Source: Saccoglossus kowalevskii | Lineage: Eukaryota > Hemichordata > Enteropneusta > Harrimaniidae | Length of the DNA: 26,562 nucleotides | Assembly (NCBI RefSeq): GCF_000003605.2 | Contig: NW_003129869.1 | Span: 152,442 to 179,003, forward strand | Reading direction: 5' to 3' | In this document: positions 10,701 to 20,899 of the stretch, piece by piece | Position numbering within the stretch: the stretch's first letter is position 1 | Layout of the letters: each line of letters opens with the position of its first letter | Translations under genes and position numbers: made by a program | The notes under the pieces: model-generated | Databases searched by the model: none | What the model saw: only the letters and a program-made list of their open reading frames with translations | What the model was told of the DNA's origin: nothing

Positions 10701-11164
10701 AATCAAAATGGGGATCGTTAAACAGACTTGATGTTAAGCAAAGTGACAACAAATACGTCAAGCAGGATGTTTCAATCGTACACTATATAGCATGTGTAAA
10801 ATGAAGCCTTCACAGCAACACAGAAATTGAGCACATAATAAATAAATAAAAAAAAATTTAAGAAATTAACAGAAATATGGGACAAATCTATGAGATTTAA
10901 CTGTTTTAAAACCTGTCGTTTTACAATTGTATATTCTACGACACACTGCCTTATGGCTTATTATGAAATTCTAACAAATTATAGTTCATGGTGTTTATGT
11001 ATCAGGTGAATATACATTTCAAAGCAAAAGAGTATACACTGCTTTAAATCACGAAAAATTGCAAAATTTTGAAGAGATGAATATTTCATTTGGCAGCCTT
11101 CAACTTTCAACTTTTGTCATCAAGCTCAAGATAATCCTGTAGTAATTTTTCCATTTTTTTTTTT
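7706..11164. other. long AT-rich non-coding stretch
   Basis: No recognisable gene. It contains homopolymer tracts (T-rich at about 7970-7990, ten G at 9472-9481). A plus-strand 80-codon frame at 8470-8712 and a minus-strand 96-codon frame at 10471-10761 have no domain signature, and several such lengths are expected by chance in this window. The area 10460-10760 is somewhat less AT-rich than its flanks, but it yields only a 38-codon plus-strand frame from the ATG at 10463. Confidence 0.5.
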
Positions 11165-11330
11165 TTTTAATTTTGAGCAAAAACTGTAGACAATGGGAAA
11201 TTATTTCCATTTGGTTCCAAATCTTGAGAAATTTTGGGAAAATAGATAAAAATGTGCAAAACTTTACACCAAAATTGTGAGAGGTAAAAAAATGATGGCA
11301 TTCACACAGTTAAGGCAGTGTGAGTCATAG
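11165..11330 (+). mobile_element. copy of the TTAA-ended dispersed element family (core only)
   Basis: Landmarks in order are GAGCAAAAACTGTAGACAAT, CATTTGGTTCCAAAT, ACACCAAAATTGTGAG and AAAAAATGATGG. The same series appears in reverse complement at 13385-13618 and 25980-26149, and in direct orientation at 19646-19850. I cannot place the ends in this copy. There is no coding capacity, so if mobile it was non-autonomous. Confidence 0.55.
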
Positions 11331-13384
11331 ATACTTGCAAAGATTTGTCTCAATGAATTCTATTAAATTAACATAAATGAAACTGTTTATAGTAAATATG
11401 TCACCTATTTTATTTTATTTTTTCGCATCAATGTATTATATTTTTTTTTCTAGTGATCAAAAAAATTATTCTGTTCGACTTTATTTACAAACGGCTCCTT
11501 CCTTGTCCAATCACAGAGAACATTTGTTCAACTCAATTAAAATTCCACTAAATTTCGACTCAAACTCATTAAACACCGCTGCAGTTCCCATCATGCTCTA
11601 TATAATCATGGAGTACGTCTCACGTGTCAAATTCAAGATTGGTTAACGCTAAAGTCAATTTTGTTACATGTACCAATCAAAAAAGTAAACCCACATTATT
11701 ATTTTTTCAAAAATCAAGACAACCAGTAGCAGGAAAGAATGTCTATTTTGTCCAAAACTAACAATTTCATAGGATAAATCATAGCACTCTAAGATATAAT
11801 TTTTATCTTAACTACAGTACAATCATCGCCGTCGGAACACTCCAGAATGAGAAAATATGCAAATCTAAAAATCCTGCCACTCAAAACAAAAAAATCAGCA
11901 CATAGTACGGAAATGGTAGTTTGTTTTACAGAAACAAGCTATGAAAATAGACTGGATAAAAATTATCTAAAATTTGGGTGAGAATAATTTTAACATTCAA
12001 TGTTTTTTTTTAAAAAAAAAAAAAAAAAAATGAAGAATAAACACCAGTTTAAACATAGGACATAAGCTAGAAAATATGAAACAGGCCTGATGGATAAAAA
12101 TGATTTAAATTACATTAAGAGGACGGCCGATAAATGGGTAAAGTGTTCAACATAAGCACATAATCAGAATCAATATGTCGTGAGTGATTGGAAATAAAGA
12201 ATGCATAGTAACAGCGAAGACCCATTAACTAGCAACAACTGAACAAATAAGGTTTTTAACGCGGCTGTCTGGTGTGCAAATGAAGGTGAGCTCGGAAATG
12301 AGCGCTTTAATGAACGTCCAAATTACAACATTGCTGTAATTGAAGCTAAGGGACACAAAGTCAGCGGTTTTATCTCGGTAATTTATCATCCCAGCTGCAG
12401 TTTGATATCATAGGTCAGTCGACAGCCGAATCATCACATGAAAGGTGCTTTGATGGCAAAACACAATAATGAATATGGACATTCAGAATTCGGAAAAAAT
12501 AGATAATATCCATTTTGAACTATAGAAAAAAATTTCCAATGACTTAATTCGCTGAAACAAGGGTGTACCTTGTGTCAAAATATTTGTATGAATAATTCAC
12601 TTGTCGCTGGACTTATTGTAAATACGTACTAAAAAAAAGAGGAGCAACAGCGGTCATATTTCATCTTCATGTGAACAGCGCCCTCAGACCGAACACTGTA
12701 GAATTTTCATACTTTATCTGAAACTTTAAGCAAGTCCACAAATTTCGCAATCAGGGAAATCACAAAATTTTCTAGCAGTGAACATTTATTTGAGATCTTT
12801 ATGATCATTCTGGAAATTTGTTCTCATAAATGCCCTTAACAAGCCTCAAAAATGATTAGTGGTGATAAAAAAACATTTGAAAGCATATCTCAGTGATAAA
12901 TTACAAATTAGCTAATATAACATGTTTTACAGTATGAAATCAGTCAACAGTTATGTTTTTTTCCTGCAAATTATGTTCTTGTTTATGCCCAACATAAGGC
13001 TTAACATGACTATCATGATATTTTACCCCATGTACCATATCAGAAGTGAAATTTTAAACGTCCCTCGCAACATGTGACAGAATTCCAACATCACAAGGTT
13101 TGGTAATTATTTCTGGAAATTTGGTTATATTTTTTACATTCAGATTATTAAGGACCCAAGTAAAAATTTAAATGGTAAAAAATTTCACGATTTCCTCTGA
13201 CTCACAAAGGTCCTCAAAATTTATCTTTTTAAAATTATTGTAGTGCAGTCTGATTGGTTGACAAACCATGCCAGACGACAGCAGCCAGAACAAAACATGA
13301 ATATTTATTTGATTAGACGTACAAATGTAGTTCAAGGCGATGAACATTATCGACAGAAATTAAAGTGACCATCATAGCCTGTAC
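11331..13384. other. AT-rich non-coding stretch
   Basis: No gene supported. A T9/A19 tract at 12003-12030 could fold on itself. The 89-codon frame at 11377-11646 is Ile/Phe/Tyr/Ser-rich, as AT-rich chance frames are. A CCAAT-type word (ATTGG) at about 13254 has no promoter context. Confidence 0.5.
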
Positions 13385-13618
13385 TTTACATCTTGTGTTG
13401 GCCCATTGAAGGCCATCATTTTCCCGCCAAAATTTGAAGCAATATTTTGTACTTTTTTTATGTATTTTTCTGAAATTTCTTTGTTTATTTTGGACCAAAT
13501 GAACATAATTTTACATTACCTAAAGCTCCTTATCAAAATTTTTGAAAAAATATAAAAAATTTAAATGGATATATGAAAAGTGAAAAATGTCGGTCGGGTA
13601 TGGCACTCAACGGGTTAA
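13385..13618 (-). mobile_element. TTAA-ended element, piggyBac-like terminus
   Basis: Read on the minus strand, the element begins at the TTAA (13615-13618) and continues CCCGTTGAGTGCC. A TTAA target site followed by a CCC-starting terminal sequence is typical of piggyBac-like elements and their MITEs. It then carries the family landmarks CATTTGGTCCAAAAT and CAAATTTTGGCGGG. The far end is not clear and I set it where similarity to the other copies fades. No transposase is present. Confidence 0.6.
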
Positions 13619-14055
13619 TCAGATTTACTATACCTTACATGTGCATGTAACAAATGTTTAATATAGGTGTTCCAGTAAGGATTTCATTTTATATGATGTG
13701 TAGAACTTTTGTTTCATACACTATTTATTGATTTATACTTTTCGCATTGACGCAACAAAGGATATCAAAATACAACATTTCTGACCTAGCATATGAATCC
13801 ACTCATCTACAAAATGACAACTTTGACGACATCGTCATTTTCATCGCTAAATTTACAGCCATGCCACAATGCTTGGAAATCATTGGCTGAATGAAGTATA
13901 TCATCACACTGCTAGAGGTCAGAGAACTAACTGCTTATCCATAAAACTCGCAGTTGTTTAGGCAAATGTTGGCATTTAATGTTGAAAATAAAGTTGGTTA
14001 TATTCATTGGTCGACTGGCAGTAACCTCCGTGTTGTGAAATAAGGTAGTCACAAT

Positions 14056-14240
14056 TTAACCTTTTCACTACCAGTTTCCTCTTTTTATCACAAATTCACT
14101 AAATAGCCATATTTATAGTCTGCCATTTTCTTTAAGAGATTGGGACAAAATAGCCAAATTTGTTAGTAAAAACTCAAAATCAACACAAATTTTGTAAGTT
14201 GGCTTCAAAATTACAGTTCATTTCCAAAAATATTGAAGAA
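14056..14240 (+). mobile_element. probable further TTAA-ended element
   Basis: It begins TTAACCTTTTCACTACC at 14056, which resembles the left end of the 13385-13618 copy. It goes on with a similar AT-rich interior (AATAGCCAAATTTG, then CACAAATTTTGTAAG). Similarity to the core of the family is weaker than in the other copies. The 32-bp satellite starts 40 bp further on. Confidence 0.4.
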
Positions 14241-14280
14241 TATTAAAAAAAAGTGCAGAAATAGCCTTAAAATAAGAGTC

Positions 14281-14928
14281 TATTCTAGCTTGAATATAGA
14301 AACTTGTCTCCGTATTCTAGCCTGACTATAGAATATTGACTCCCTATTCTAGCCGGAATATAGAATATTGACTCCCTATTCTAGCCGGAATATAGAATAT
14401 TGACTCCCTATTCTAGCCGGAATATAGAATATTGACTCCCTATGCTAGCCGGAATATAGAATATTGACTCCCTATTCTAGCCGGAATATAGAATATTGAC
14501 TCCTATTCTAGCCGGAATATAGAATATTGACTCCCTATTCTAGCCGGAATATAGAATATTGACTCCCTATTCTAGCCGGAATATAGAATATTATCTCTCT
14601 ATTTTAGCTGGAATATAGAATATTGACTCTCTATTCTAGCCGGAATATAGAATATTGACTCCCTATTCTAGCCGGAATATAGAATATTGACTCCCTATTC
14701 TAGCCGGAATATAGAATATTGACTCCCTATTCTAGCCGGAATGTAGAATATTGACCCCCTATTTTAGCCGGAATATAGAATATTGACTCCCTATTCTAGC
14801 CAGAATATAGAATATTGACTCCCTATTCTAGCCGGAATATAGAATCTTGACTCCCTATTCTAGCCGGAATATAGAATATTGACTCCCTATTTTAGCCGGA
14901 ATATAGAATATTGACTCCCTATTCTAGC
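14281..14928. repeat. 32-bp hairpin-forming satellite, 20 full copies
   Basis: Monomers begin TATTCTAGCCGGAATATAG, start at 14281 and recur every 32 bp to a partial copy at 14920. One unit is 31 bp, starting at 14473. Each monomer carries TATTCTA and its reverse complement TAGAATA, 9 nt apart. The first two copies are divergent and the interior copies nearly identical, as in homogenised arrays. A 32-bp period is not a multiple of three and every frame meets a stop, so this is not coding. Confidence 0.97.
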
Positions 14929-15290
14929 GTGTATTGTAGTTAATTAATAAAAAATCTAATCTGTGTAAGCTAATTTGCACATACCCATGATGCAACGTAA
15001 TCATCAGTGCATATTTTATGCACAATTAAAATCAACTAAATGGGCAACAGAAAATGTTTGTGTGTTTTTTTTATTTTCATTACCATATATTTATTTATCC
15101 GAGTAAGAGCCCAGGGTCCTGAACATGGAAAATTGCCAAAAAATAGGAGTGGGCCTATAAATACGGTATTTTATTTGCATGCAAATATTTAAGGTTAAAA
15201 CAGAAGATACCAAATGAGGAACGAGAGAACTCCCAACCAAGGAGCTCCCTCCTAAAAGTCAGTCATGCTAATACGCTGCTAGTTTATTTC
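14929..15290. other. AT-rich stretch with an octamer palindrome
   Basis: No gene seen. A 16-bp perfect palindrome TATTTGCATGCAAATA lies at 15172-15187. It contains two overlapping octamer words (ATTTGCAT and ATGCAAAT), which are POU-factor-type sites. Their function here is unproven. Confidence 0.45.
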
Positions 15291-15507
15291 ACAGAGTAAA
15301 AACTCCTTCAAAATTATTTTCACTGGCATTCAATTTCACCATTTTGATGTTTTTAGCAACTTCACAGGGTTTTAAGTTCACAAACTTGGCAGGAAAATTT
15401 TGTTTTATTGTTATTCTACATATTCATGCTGATTTAATTTATCAAATTTTATTTATCGGTGTAATTAGCAAAATTAAAACCAGTGAATAATTAATGTGTT
15501 TACAGTA
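15291..15507. mobile_element. degraded TA-flanked MITE, same family as 20697-20899
   Basis: The right end reads GTGTTTACAG then TA at 15506-15507. The left part (ATTATTTTCACTGG then CAATTTCACC) matches the left part of the better preserved copy at 20697. The left tip is eroded: AGAGTAAAAA where CTGTTAAAA would be expected. Length, about 217 bp, agrees with the other copies (186-203 bp). Confidence 0.45.
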
Positions 15508-15967
15508 CTAAGAAAAGTTAGAAACCAATTTTTGAGTTCCATTAAGCTTTGACATTTCAACACATTGGTGGCTAAAATACATTATGGAGAGCATACCATA
15601 TCGTCAAGGCGATACATTTAATCTTAGAGTTTTCAAAAACATAAATTTTCAGTATGACATTATTTCTATCAGCTGCATAACAAGTCAACAAACAAAATTG
15701 GAAAAACATTTTTCTCAGTTATATCTGAGTGGACCGTGAATTCCTCAGCAGCTTGCACTCACAGCATTAGACTAACAACCATCCTTTCCTCTGTTTATTC
15801 AAATTAATTACTGCTTTACTTGGTGCATTGCGACGGACATAGTTATAATTTCAATTTTGATGAAGCACTGGCTGAGTAGTTGTTATCACAGAGGACCTAT
15901 CGCACCTTTCGTCTTATAATTATGATATTAAGTTCCATCTCACCCAGCGGTTTGATTCAAAACATTA

Positions 15968-16075
15968 CTGAAATGGCATAGCGGTAAGAATGTGCTAAAT
16001 GGTGGCTTGCTGAGAGGTCAAGACCCTGGTCTAACTTCATCTCCCCCCCCAAACATCAAGTGGGTCTGAAGTATA
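15968..16075 (+). mobile_element. tRNA-derived SINE-like segment with A and B boxes
   Basis: TGGCATAGCGG at 15974-15984 fits the RNA polymerase III A box exactly (TRGCNNAGYGG). GGTCAAGACCC at 16016-16026 is a degenerate B box. Their starts are 42 bp apart, as in tRNA genes. The segment does not fold into a proper tRNA, as the 3' acceptor strand is missing, so a SINE head or tRNA pseudogene is more likely. A C-rich tract follows at about 16041. The 3' end of any SINE is not determined. Confidence 0.55.
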
Positions 16076-16274
16076 ACCTTATAATTGACCCCGCCGTATA
16101 TACATATATTTTAGTTAGCGTTAAGTACAGCGGTTTGTCTGCAGTTCTTGATATAAATACATCAAAGTTGTATGTATAGTCGTGTCTTTGCAAGGAAGGG
16201 TGCTAGCTATTAGTTTAACCTTTGCCTTATCTGACTATTTTTATGATGTTGACATTTCGGAGATCTATATTTTA

Positions 16275-16460
16275 TACTGTGAAATACTTTATTTTAGCTG
16301 GAATTTATTTTTTTGTGTGTTGTATAGAATTTATTTTCACTGAATTTGATGAGTTTAATGTAAAATATAGTGAAAAAATTATATTTACTGGATTTTATTT
16401 TCACTGAATCAACCCTTCAACAAAAATTAATTCCAAGCGAAAATAAAGTATTTTACAGCA
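16275..16460. mobile_element. TA-flanked MITE with CTGTRAAATAC ends
   Basis: The left end is TA-CTGTGAAATACTTTATTT. The right end on the minus strand is CTGTAAAATACTTTATTT, next to CA, a likely mutated TA. The arms continue as TAGCTGGAATTTATTT against CGCTTGGAATTAATTT. The element is 186 bp. Two chance open frames overlap it and should not be taken as genes. Confidence 0.75.
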
Positions 16461-16689
16461 TTTCAATTTGTTTCACATACATGTATATGGAAGCAGAAGT
16501 CTGTCTTTATCTGAGTACTAACAAATACTCAAGACAAAAATTAAAAAAATCAAAGTATATCTCAAGATATTGTTGACGAAAATACGCAACTATGAACAAG
16601 ATTCGTTAATAGAATGAATGTTGAAATATGCTAACTAGCTCCTAATACGAGCATGGTGATGTGAAATAAAGTTGAACAAAGTTAAAGTG
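16461..16689. other. AT-rich spacer between elements
   Basis: No gene or repeat recognised. Confidence 0.4.
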
Positions 16690-16821
16690 GGGGAGTCGTC
16701 ACCTGCGCAGCGTGTCATTGTTTACAAACAAGTGCCTACCCATGAGCCTTTGGGTTTTTAGCGTGTGTTGTTATCTTCGCATAGAACTAAATTCCCGCGC
16801 GTGCACAGGTGAAGACCCTCC
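16690..16821. mobile_element. GGGAG-ended inverted-repeat element, copy 1
   Basis: The left arm reads GGGAGTCGTCACCTGCGCAG. The right arm, on the minus strand, reads GGGAGGGTCTTCACCTGTGC. These are imperfect inverted repeats of about 22 bp around a 132-bp unit. The interior CTACCCATGAGCCTTT and TTTTTAGCGTGTGTT is shared with the copy at 19002-19147. It is CpG-richer than its surroundings. There is no coding capacity. No clear target duplication is seen, so the superfamily is open. Confidence 0.65.
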
Positions 16822-16881
16822 CAGTATAAGGAATTTGATTACCTATAATGTCGCTAGGTTTTAGAATTCATTGATTCTGGG

Positions 16882-17052
16882 GAAGCAATACACTATACCA
16901 TATTTGCTCTATTAGAAGCATATCTTCGATAGAAAACAGGAAGCAATACAGTATACCGTATTTGCTCTATTAGAAGCATATCTCCAATATAGGAACAGGA
17001 AGCAATACAGTATACCATATTTGCTTTATTAAAAGCATAACTCCAATATATA
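16882..17052. repeat. 58-59-bp tandem repeat, 3 copies
   Basis: Units starting GAAGCAATACA(C/G)TATACC begin at 16882, 16940 and 16999. Each contains TATTTGCTCTATTAGAAGC or a near variant. The third copy is more diverged and ends at about 17052. The minus-strand frame through it is a by-product of the repeat. Confidence 0.9.
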
Positions 17053-17216
17053 TGAAATATTTTTGGAGTAATGTTAGTGTATTTGGTGTCCACACATTTG
17101 GTGTCAGCTGGTGTTGCTGGGAAGTTGTCATGGAGAAAAATATATTTGTGAAAGATTTTATGTTGTGCGGCAGAACGGCTCAATAAATATATTCTGTATT
17201 ATTCCCCTGGTACACT

Positions 17217-17388
17217 GGATCATTGAAAGATGACCACAGACACTCCTCTGTCATTTACGCAAACGCATATGCTACTAAAGGGAAATACAGTATGGTATAC
17301 TAGATTATTCAAAAGACTAATGACCATAGACATACCTGTCATTTATGCAAGTGTATGCGTTACTAATAGAGTAAGTACTGTTGTACAC
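17217..17388. repeat. tandem pair of a dispersed 85-bp repeat
   Basis: Two diverged copies (17217-17301 and 17302-17388) share ATGACCA(C/T)AGACA, CTGTCATTTA(C/T)GCAA and GTTACTAA-type words in the same order. A third copy lies inverted at 1155-1248. Class unknown. Confidence 0.65.
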
Positions 17389-18240
17389 AGCTAAGTAAGT
17401 GTATCCACTGTCTTTTAATTTAAGAAAATCCATGATTAAGTCCTTTATAGTAAGTAAAAGTGTAAACAAGTCAAAACAGTATATGAAAAAGTCAATATAG
17501 TATAAAGTGTTAGTCAACACTGTCACGGTGTCAACTCATGCATGCATAAAGTGATTATACGCAGCAAATATAATTCAAAGAATAAATGAAAAAATTCTAT
17601 TTCATCTCAGTCTATCACTTCTCATAATAATTAAAGCCCATTGTTTAGTACTCCCATGGTGCATCTCGCCATGAAGGTAAAAAAAAGATGGAGGCATGAC
17701 GTTATTGTTCTCACTGTGTACTAGGAATGTTTGTGTAGGTTTCGTAGTAAGTAGTCTTCTTGATGAGTTGACAGTATAAAGCAAACATAATGTAATCTCG
17801 CATCGCTATGGGAATGGACGGAGATGATCGCTGAAACAAAAATCAAGATTTTTAATCAACGATTGACTTGTCAAGAAACGTTTCACACTTTGCACATTTC
17901 TTCTGGTAACAAACATCCAGGTTTGTCCTTTCACCTCACCTCACTCTTTTTTACTTGAATTCCAGACACACATTTATGTTCGAAGTTTTATGTTTTGTAC
18001 GCCGCAGCTATGCTAGAACAATGCATTTATTTATACGCCAAGTCTTCTATATATATATATATTTTTTTCTCTTTGTTTGTTTGTTTATGTATATTTGTTG
18101 TTGTTGTTGTTTTTGTATATGGGATGCTGGACTGTGTTGGCAGTGTAAAACAACTGAATGTATGGTTTGATGTCAAGTATTCACATTTGTAATTTATCAT
18201 TTTTGAGTCTTAGATGAGACTAGGAGACGTTTTGATCCAG
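17389..18240. other. AT-rich stretch with microsatellites
   Basis: No supported gene. A (TA)n tract at about 18046-18062, a (GTTT)n tract at about 18070-18088 and a (TTG)n tract at about 18098-18110 explain the long Tyr/Phe/Val-rich plus-strand frames there. Confidence 0.5.
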
Positions 18241-18382
18241 TTCATTTGTACTGACTGATTTATTGGCTCCTATTAATCTCTTAAGTGGACAAGCACTTGT
18301 AGAGGATCAGCTGGAACCATTTCCATTGGATCTAGAGTTTCAACCACAGTCTCTTACTGAAGACATCTGTATTATTGAGTAG
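18241..18382 (+). CDS. candidate terminal exon, unidentified protein
   Basis: After a possible 3' splice site (TTTTGATCCAG, AG at 18239-18240) a frame is open for 46 codons to TAG at 18380-18382. It includes LTDLLAPINLLSGQALVEDQ and LEPFPLDLEFQPQSLTEDIC, ending IIE. The acidic, Leu/Pro-rich composition is unlike the AT-driven chance frames nearby. No family is recognised. No upstream exon is found, the pyrimidine tract is short, and the nearest poly(A)-type word (ATTAAA, about 18689) is 300 bp away. It could be a chance frame. Confidence is low. Confidence 0.2.
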
Positions 18383-19001
18383 GAGTTTATATGAATCCTT
18401 CCGTTTTCATCTTTTTAGCTGATGTTTAGCTTTCTGTCACTAATACACTCATGTCTAGTGAGGTTGTTGTTGATATCAGAGGCAACAAAATCAATGGTGA
18501 AATGTTCAAATTTGTTTTATTCTACATGTATCTGTACTTCAAAGGTAACATTTCACACCAACCCCCCATATTTATTTCGAAAATTTGACCAAAAGCTGTT
18601 TAGTCACTCAGGAATTATGTCTATTTACAGGTAAGAAACAGTCTAAACTTTTCCAGTAATTTTTTAAAATATCCCAGAAACCAAACAATTAAAATGTACT
18701 AAAAGTCATTTTAAAAACAAGTTTGAAATGAAACATTCTGTTCACATATGCATAAAGATGTCCACATTCAAACCCAGTGTTGATAACCATGTGTGAACAG
18801 TTTAGTCTTGTGACATCCTATCCCATAGTCCTGAGACTGACAGCTTACAAGATCACGAATGCAGTTATAAAACACTCTCAGATTCTTTGTCATACCAGGT
18901 TTGCATCACTACCTGCTTAACTACCTCCTGTATAACCTGATTTTAACCAGAGTTATTAGGGAACCAGAATTGTGAGTGCATATTACAGAGTATGACATGG
19001 T
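18383..19001. other. non-coding stretch with a lone donor-like site
   Basis: CAG/GTAAGA at about 18629 is a strong splice-donor match at the end of a 70-codon frame, but no acceptor-bounded exon with a recognisable product accompanies it. Nothing else is seen. Confidence 0.35.
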
Positions 19002-19147
19002 AGGAGTGTGTACTGAGCATGCAGTCGCTAGGTTGGTGTGGCTGGTTAGCTTCAAACGAGTGTCTACCCATGAGCCTTTGCGTTTTTAGCGTGTGTTATC
19101 GTCGGTTGGGACTCAATTCCAGCGCATACGCAGGTAAAGACCCTCCC
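19002..19147. mobile_element. GGGAG-ended inverted-repeat element, copy 2
   Basis: Positions 19053-19147 align with 16725-16821 at roughly 80% by eye, sharing CTACCCATGAGCCTTTG, TTTTTAGCGTGTGTT and AAGACCCTCCC. The right arm on the minus strand reads GGGAGGGTCTTTACCTGCG. The left arm (near GGAGTGTGTACTGAGCATGC) is much eroded. Same element type as copy 1, in the same orientation. Confidence 0.6.
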
Positions 19148-19645
19148 GTTTTAAATACCTCAACCATATCAATAGAATGTATCAGTCCATGAGACACGTT
19201 CTGCAGTGAGGTTTTCTGAACACCTTTTCATGTATAAGCTAAGAACCATTCCACAGCTTAAAGTAGTGTGAACATAGCTACAGCTTAGACAAGTGTTTTA
19301 CAGAATGCATGAATAATACTGAAGACACTACATTTTTTTTTTATTATATAACAGTGTTATGGTATCAAAGATTAATTAAATTATACAGAAAATGGAACAT
19401 TGTAGCAATGTCAATTTTTTAAGCATAAAGACAGCTATGTATCAGATAAATATAGTAATTAACAAAAATAGTAATTAACAAGTTGGATGTATGGAATGGA
19501 ATGTTTTTCAGTTAAGCTTGCTGAATACAATAGTGCGCAAAAAATGCTTACCTAGTCCACCCACAATAAACATTTTAATTTGTTTATAAATATCTTTAAC
19601 TTGCCATATTTCATGGGAGTATACAACACGCCATCTGCTCCCTGT
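19148..19645. other. AT-rich spacer, no gene
   Basis: A short tandem of ATAGTAATTAACAA at about 19450-19480. Nothing else supported. Confidence 0.4.
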
Positions 19646-19850
19646 TTAACCTGTTTGGGTCAGTGAATCTCCTAGCAACCGTAGAGAGCCAATGCCATTT
19701 TTTACAAATTACAGCCAAGACAAACAATTGTTTTCACATTTTTTGCTCAAGATCTTTAATAAAAGGAAGGAAACATCCATATGGGCCAGAATTAGAATAA
19801 AAATTATCCATGCTACACCAAAATTGTGGCAAGAAAAAGAATGATATGTT
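19646..19850 (+). mobile_element. TTAA-ended dispersed element, direct copy
   Basis: It begins TTAACCTGTTTGGGTCAGTG and carries the family landmarks GCTCAAGATCTTTAATAAAA, CATATGGGCCAGAATT, ACACCAAAATTGTGGC and AAAGAATGAT. The TTAA start agrees with the 13385-13618 copy. No transposase gene. End approximate. Confidence 0.5.
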
Positions 19851-20054
19851 TAAAGAATTATATATGTTTTCTTTAATAACTACTTTTTATAGAGCTTTAC
19901 TTTTAGCAGAAAACTTTTAAAGGAAACATCAATCCAAACAACATAATGACCCCTCAAGAAAAAGCTCCACAAATGTAGGAGAATGCAATTTACAGTTTTT
20001 TTATATCACTTTTCATTCTCTAGATATTCAGCTTTATATCAGTATTATGTAGTC

Positions 20055-20414
20055 AGCCATCTTGATTCTCAAGCAAAGGATTATGGGTAAAGTATGACAT
20101 CATAGAATCTGTTGTCAGAAATTGAGAAAATTATTTCATCTATAACACCATAATTAATATACAAAGAACATGTAAATGTGTATTTTAGACCAGAAAATGT
20201 AGGCGGCTTGTTTATTAGAAACGTGCCCCCCCCCCCCCAATAATTATGGAGTCTGTAAAGTCAAGAAAATAGAAGCTGCATTGTTACCTTTTGCCCTTTT
20301 CTTGTTTCTTCATGCTCAGTTCATAACTAGCATTTTGAGGGAAGAACCAACTCATGGCATACTTTACCCATGATGCCCTAGCATCGAGGAAGATAGTTCA
20401 CAAGAGCCATCTTG
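20055..20414. mobile_element. foldback element with ATGGGTAAAGTATG arms
   Basis: The left arm at about 20075-20104 contains TTATGGGTAAAGTATGACAT. The right arm at about 20351-20382, on the minus strand, contains CATGGGTAAAGTATGCCAT. The arms are about 30 bp and about 245 bp apart. The exact 10-bp word AGCCATCTTG occurs outside both arms, at 20055-20064 and 20405-20414, and could be a target duplication. The interior holds a run of 13 C at 20226-20238. No coding sequence. Confidence 0.5.
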
Positions 20415-20696
20415 GCATGTGTGGTTTTGGGGCAATAGGTTTATCCTATTGCTTTGAAAATGGTTTAACATGAGAATGATCTCAAAGAGAATCAGGCTCA
20501 GACAACTTGTGGTCACACTGAACTACCAGCCTGTATATTATTGCCAACCAGCATGTCTGATAAAAAAAAAGGTGGCTCACTGATTGGCTCATCATCTGCG
20601 GTGACAATAGTTGTATATTTAATAACAGCAGCGATCAATGTCATTATTATGTTTTTTCGAGTACGAACAACTAATTCAGGCCAACCGGTTACTGCA

Positions 20697-20899
20697 TACT
20701 GTTAAAAGGGTTAATTATTCACTGGGTTTTAATTTTGCTTATTTCACCGACTGGGAAATGCGCTAAAAATAAAACCCAGTAAACATTTAAAATTGAGCAT
20801 AGAACACATCGTGATGATAAAAATGTAAATTTAAAATATATGCCTGAAATACTAAATCAGTGAAATTTAAACCCAGTGAAAATTAGTCATTTTACAGTA
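20697..20899. mobile_element. TA-flanked MITE with CTGTWAAA ends
   Basis: The left end is TA-CTGTTAAAAGGGTTAATTAT. The right end on the minus strand is TA-CTGTAAAATGACTAATTTT. Both arms go on with TCACTGGGTTT. The element is 203 bp with clean TA on both sides. It shares terminal bases with the copies at 16275, 23204 and 1865 but has a different interior word (CACTGGG rather than CGCTGGAA), so it is a sister subfamily. Confidence 0.75.

Noticed and set aside
10471-10761. 96-codon minus-strand frame as a gene
   Set aside because: No domain signature. Several frames of this length are expected by chance in a window of this composition.
14281-14928. 32-bp repeats as a CRISPR array or repeat protein
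   Set aside because: No spacers occur between monomers, and a 32-bp unit breaks the reading frame at each copy.
15944-15960. GGTTTGATTC as the B box of a second tRNA
   Set aside because: No A box stands at the right distance upstream and no cloverleaf is visible.
16893-17183. 96-codon minus-strand frame as a gene
   Set aside because: It is produced by translating the 58-59-bp tandem repeat; the repeated peptide follows the DNA repeat.
17955-18192. Overlapping 65-71-codon plus-strand frames as genes
   Set aside because: Their bulk is translated (TA)n, (GTTT)n and (TTG)n microsatellite sequence.
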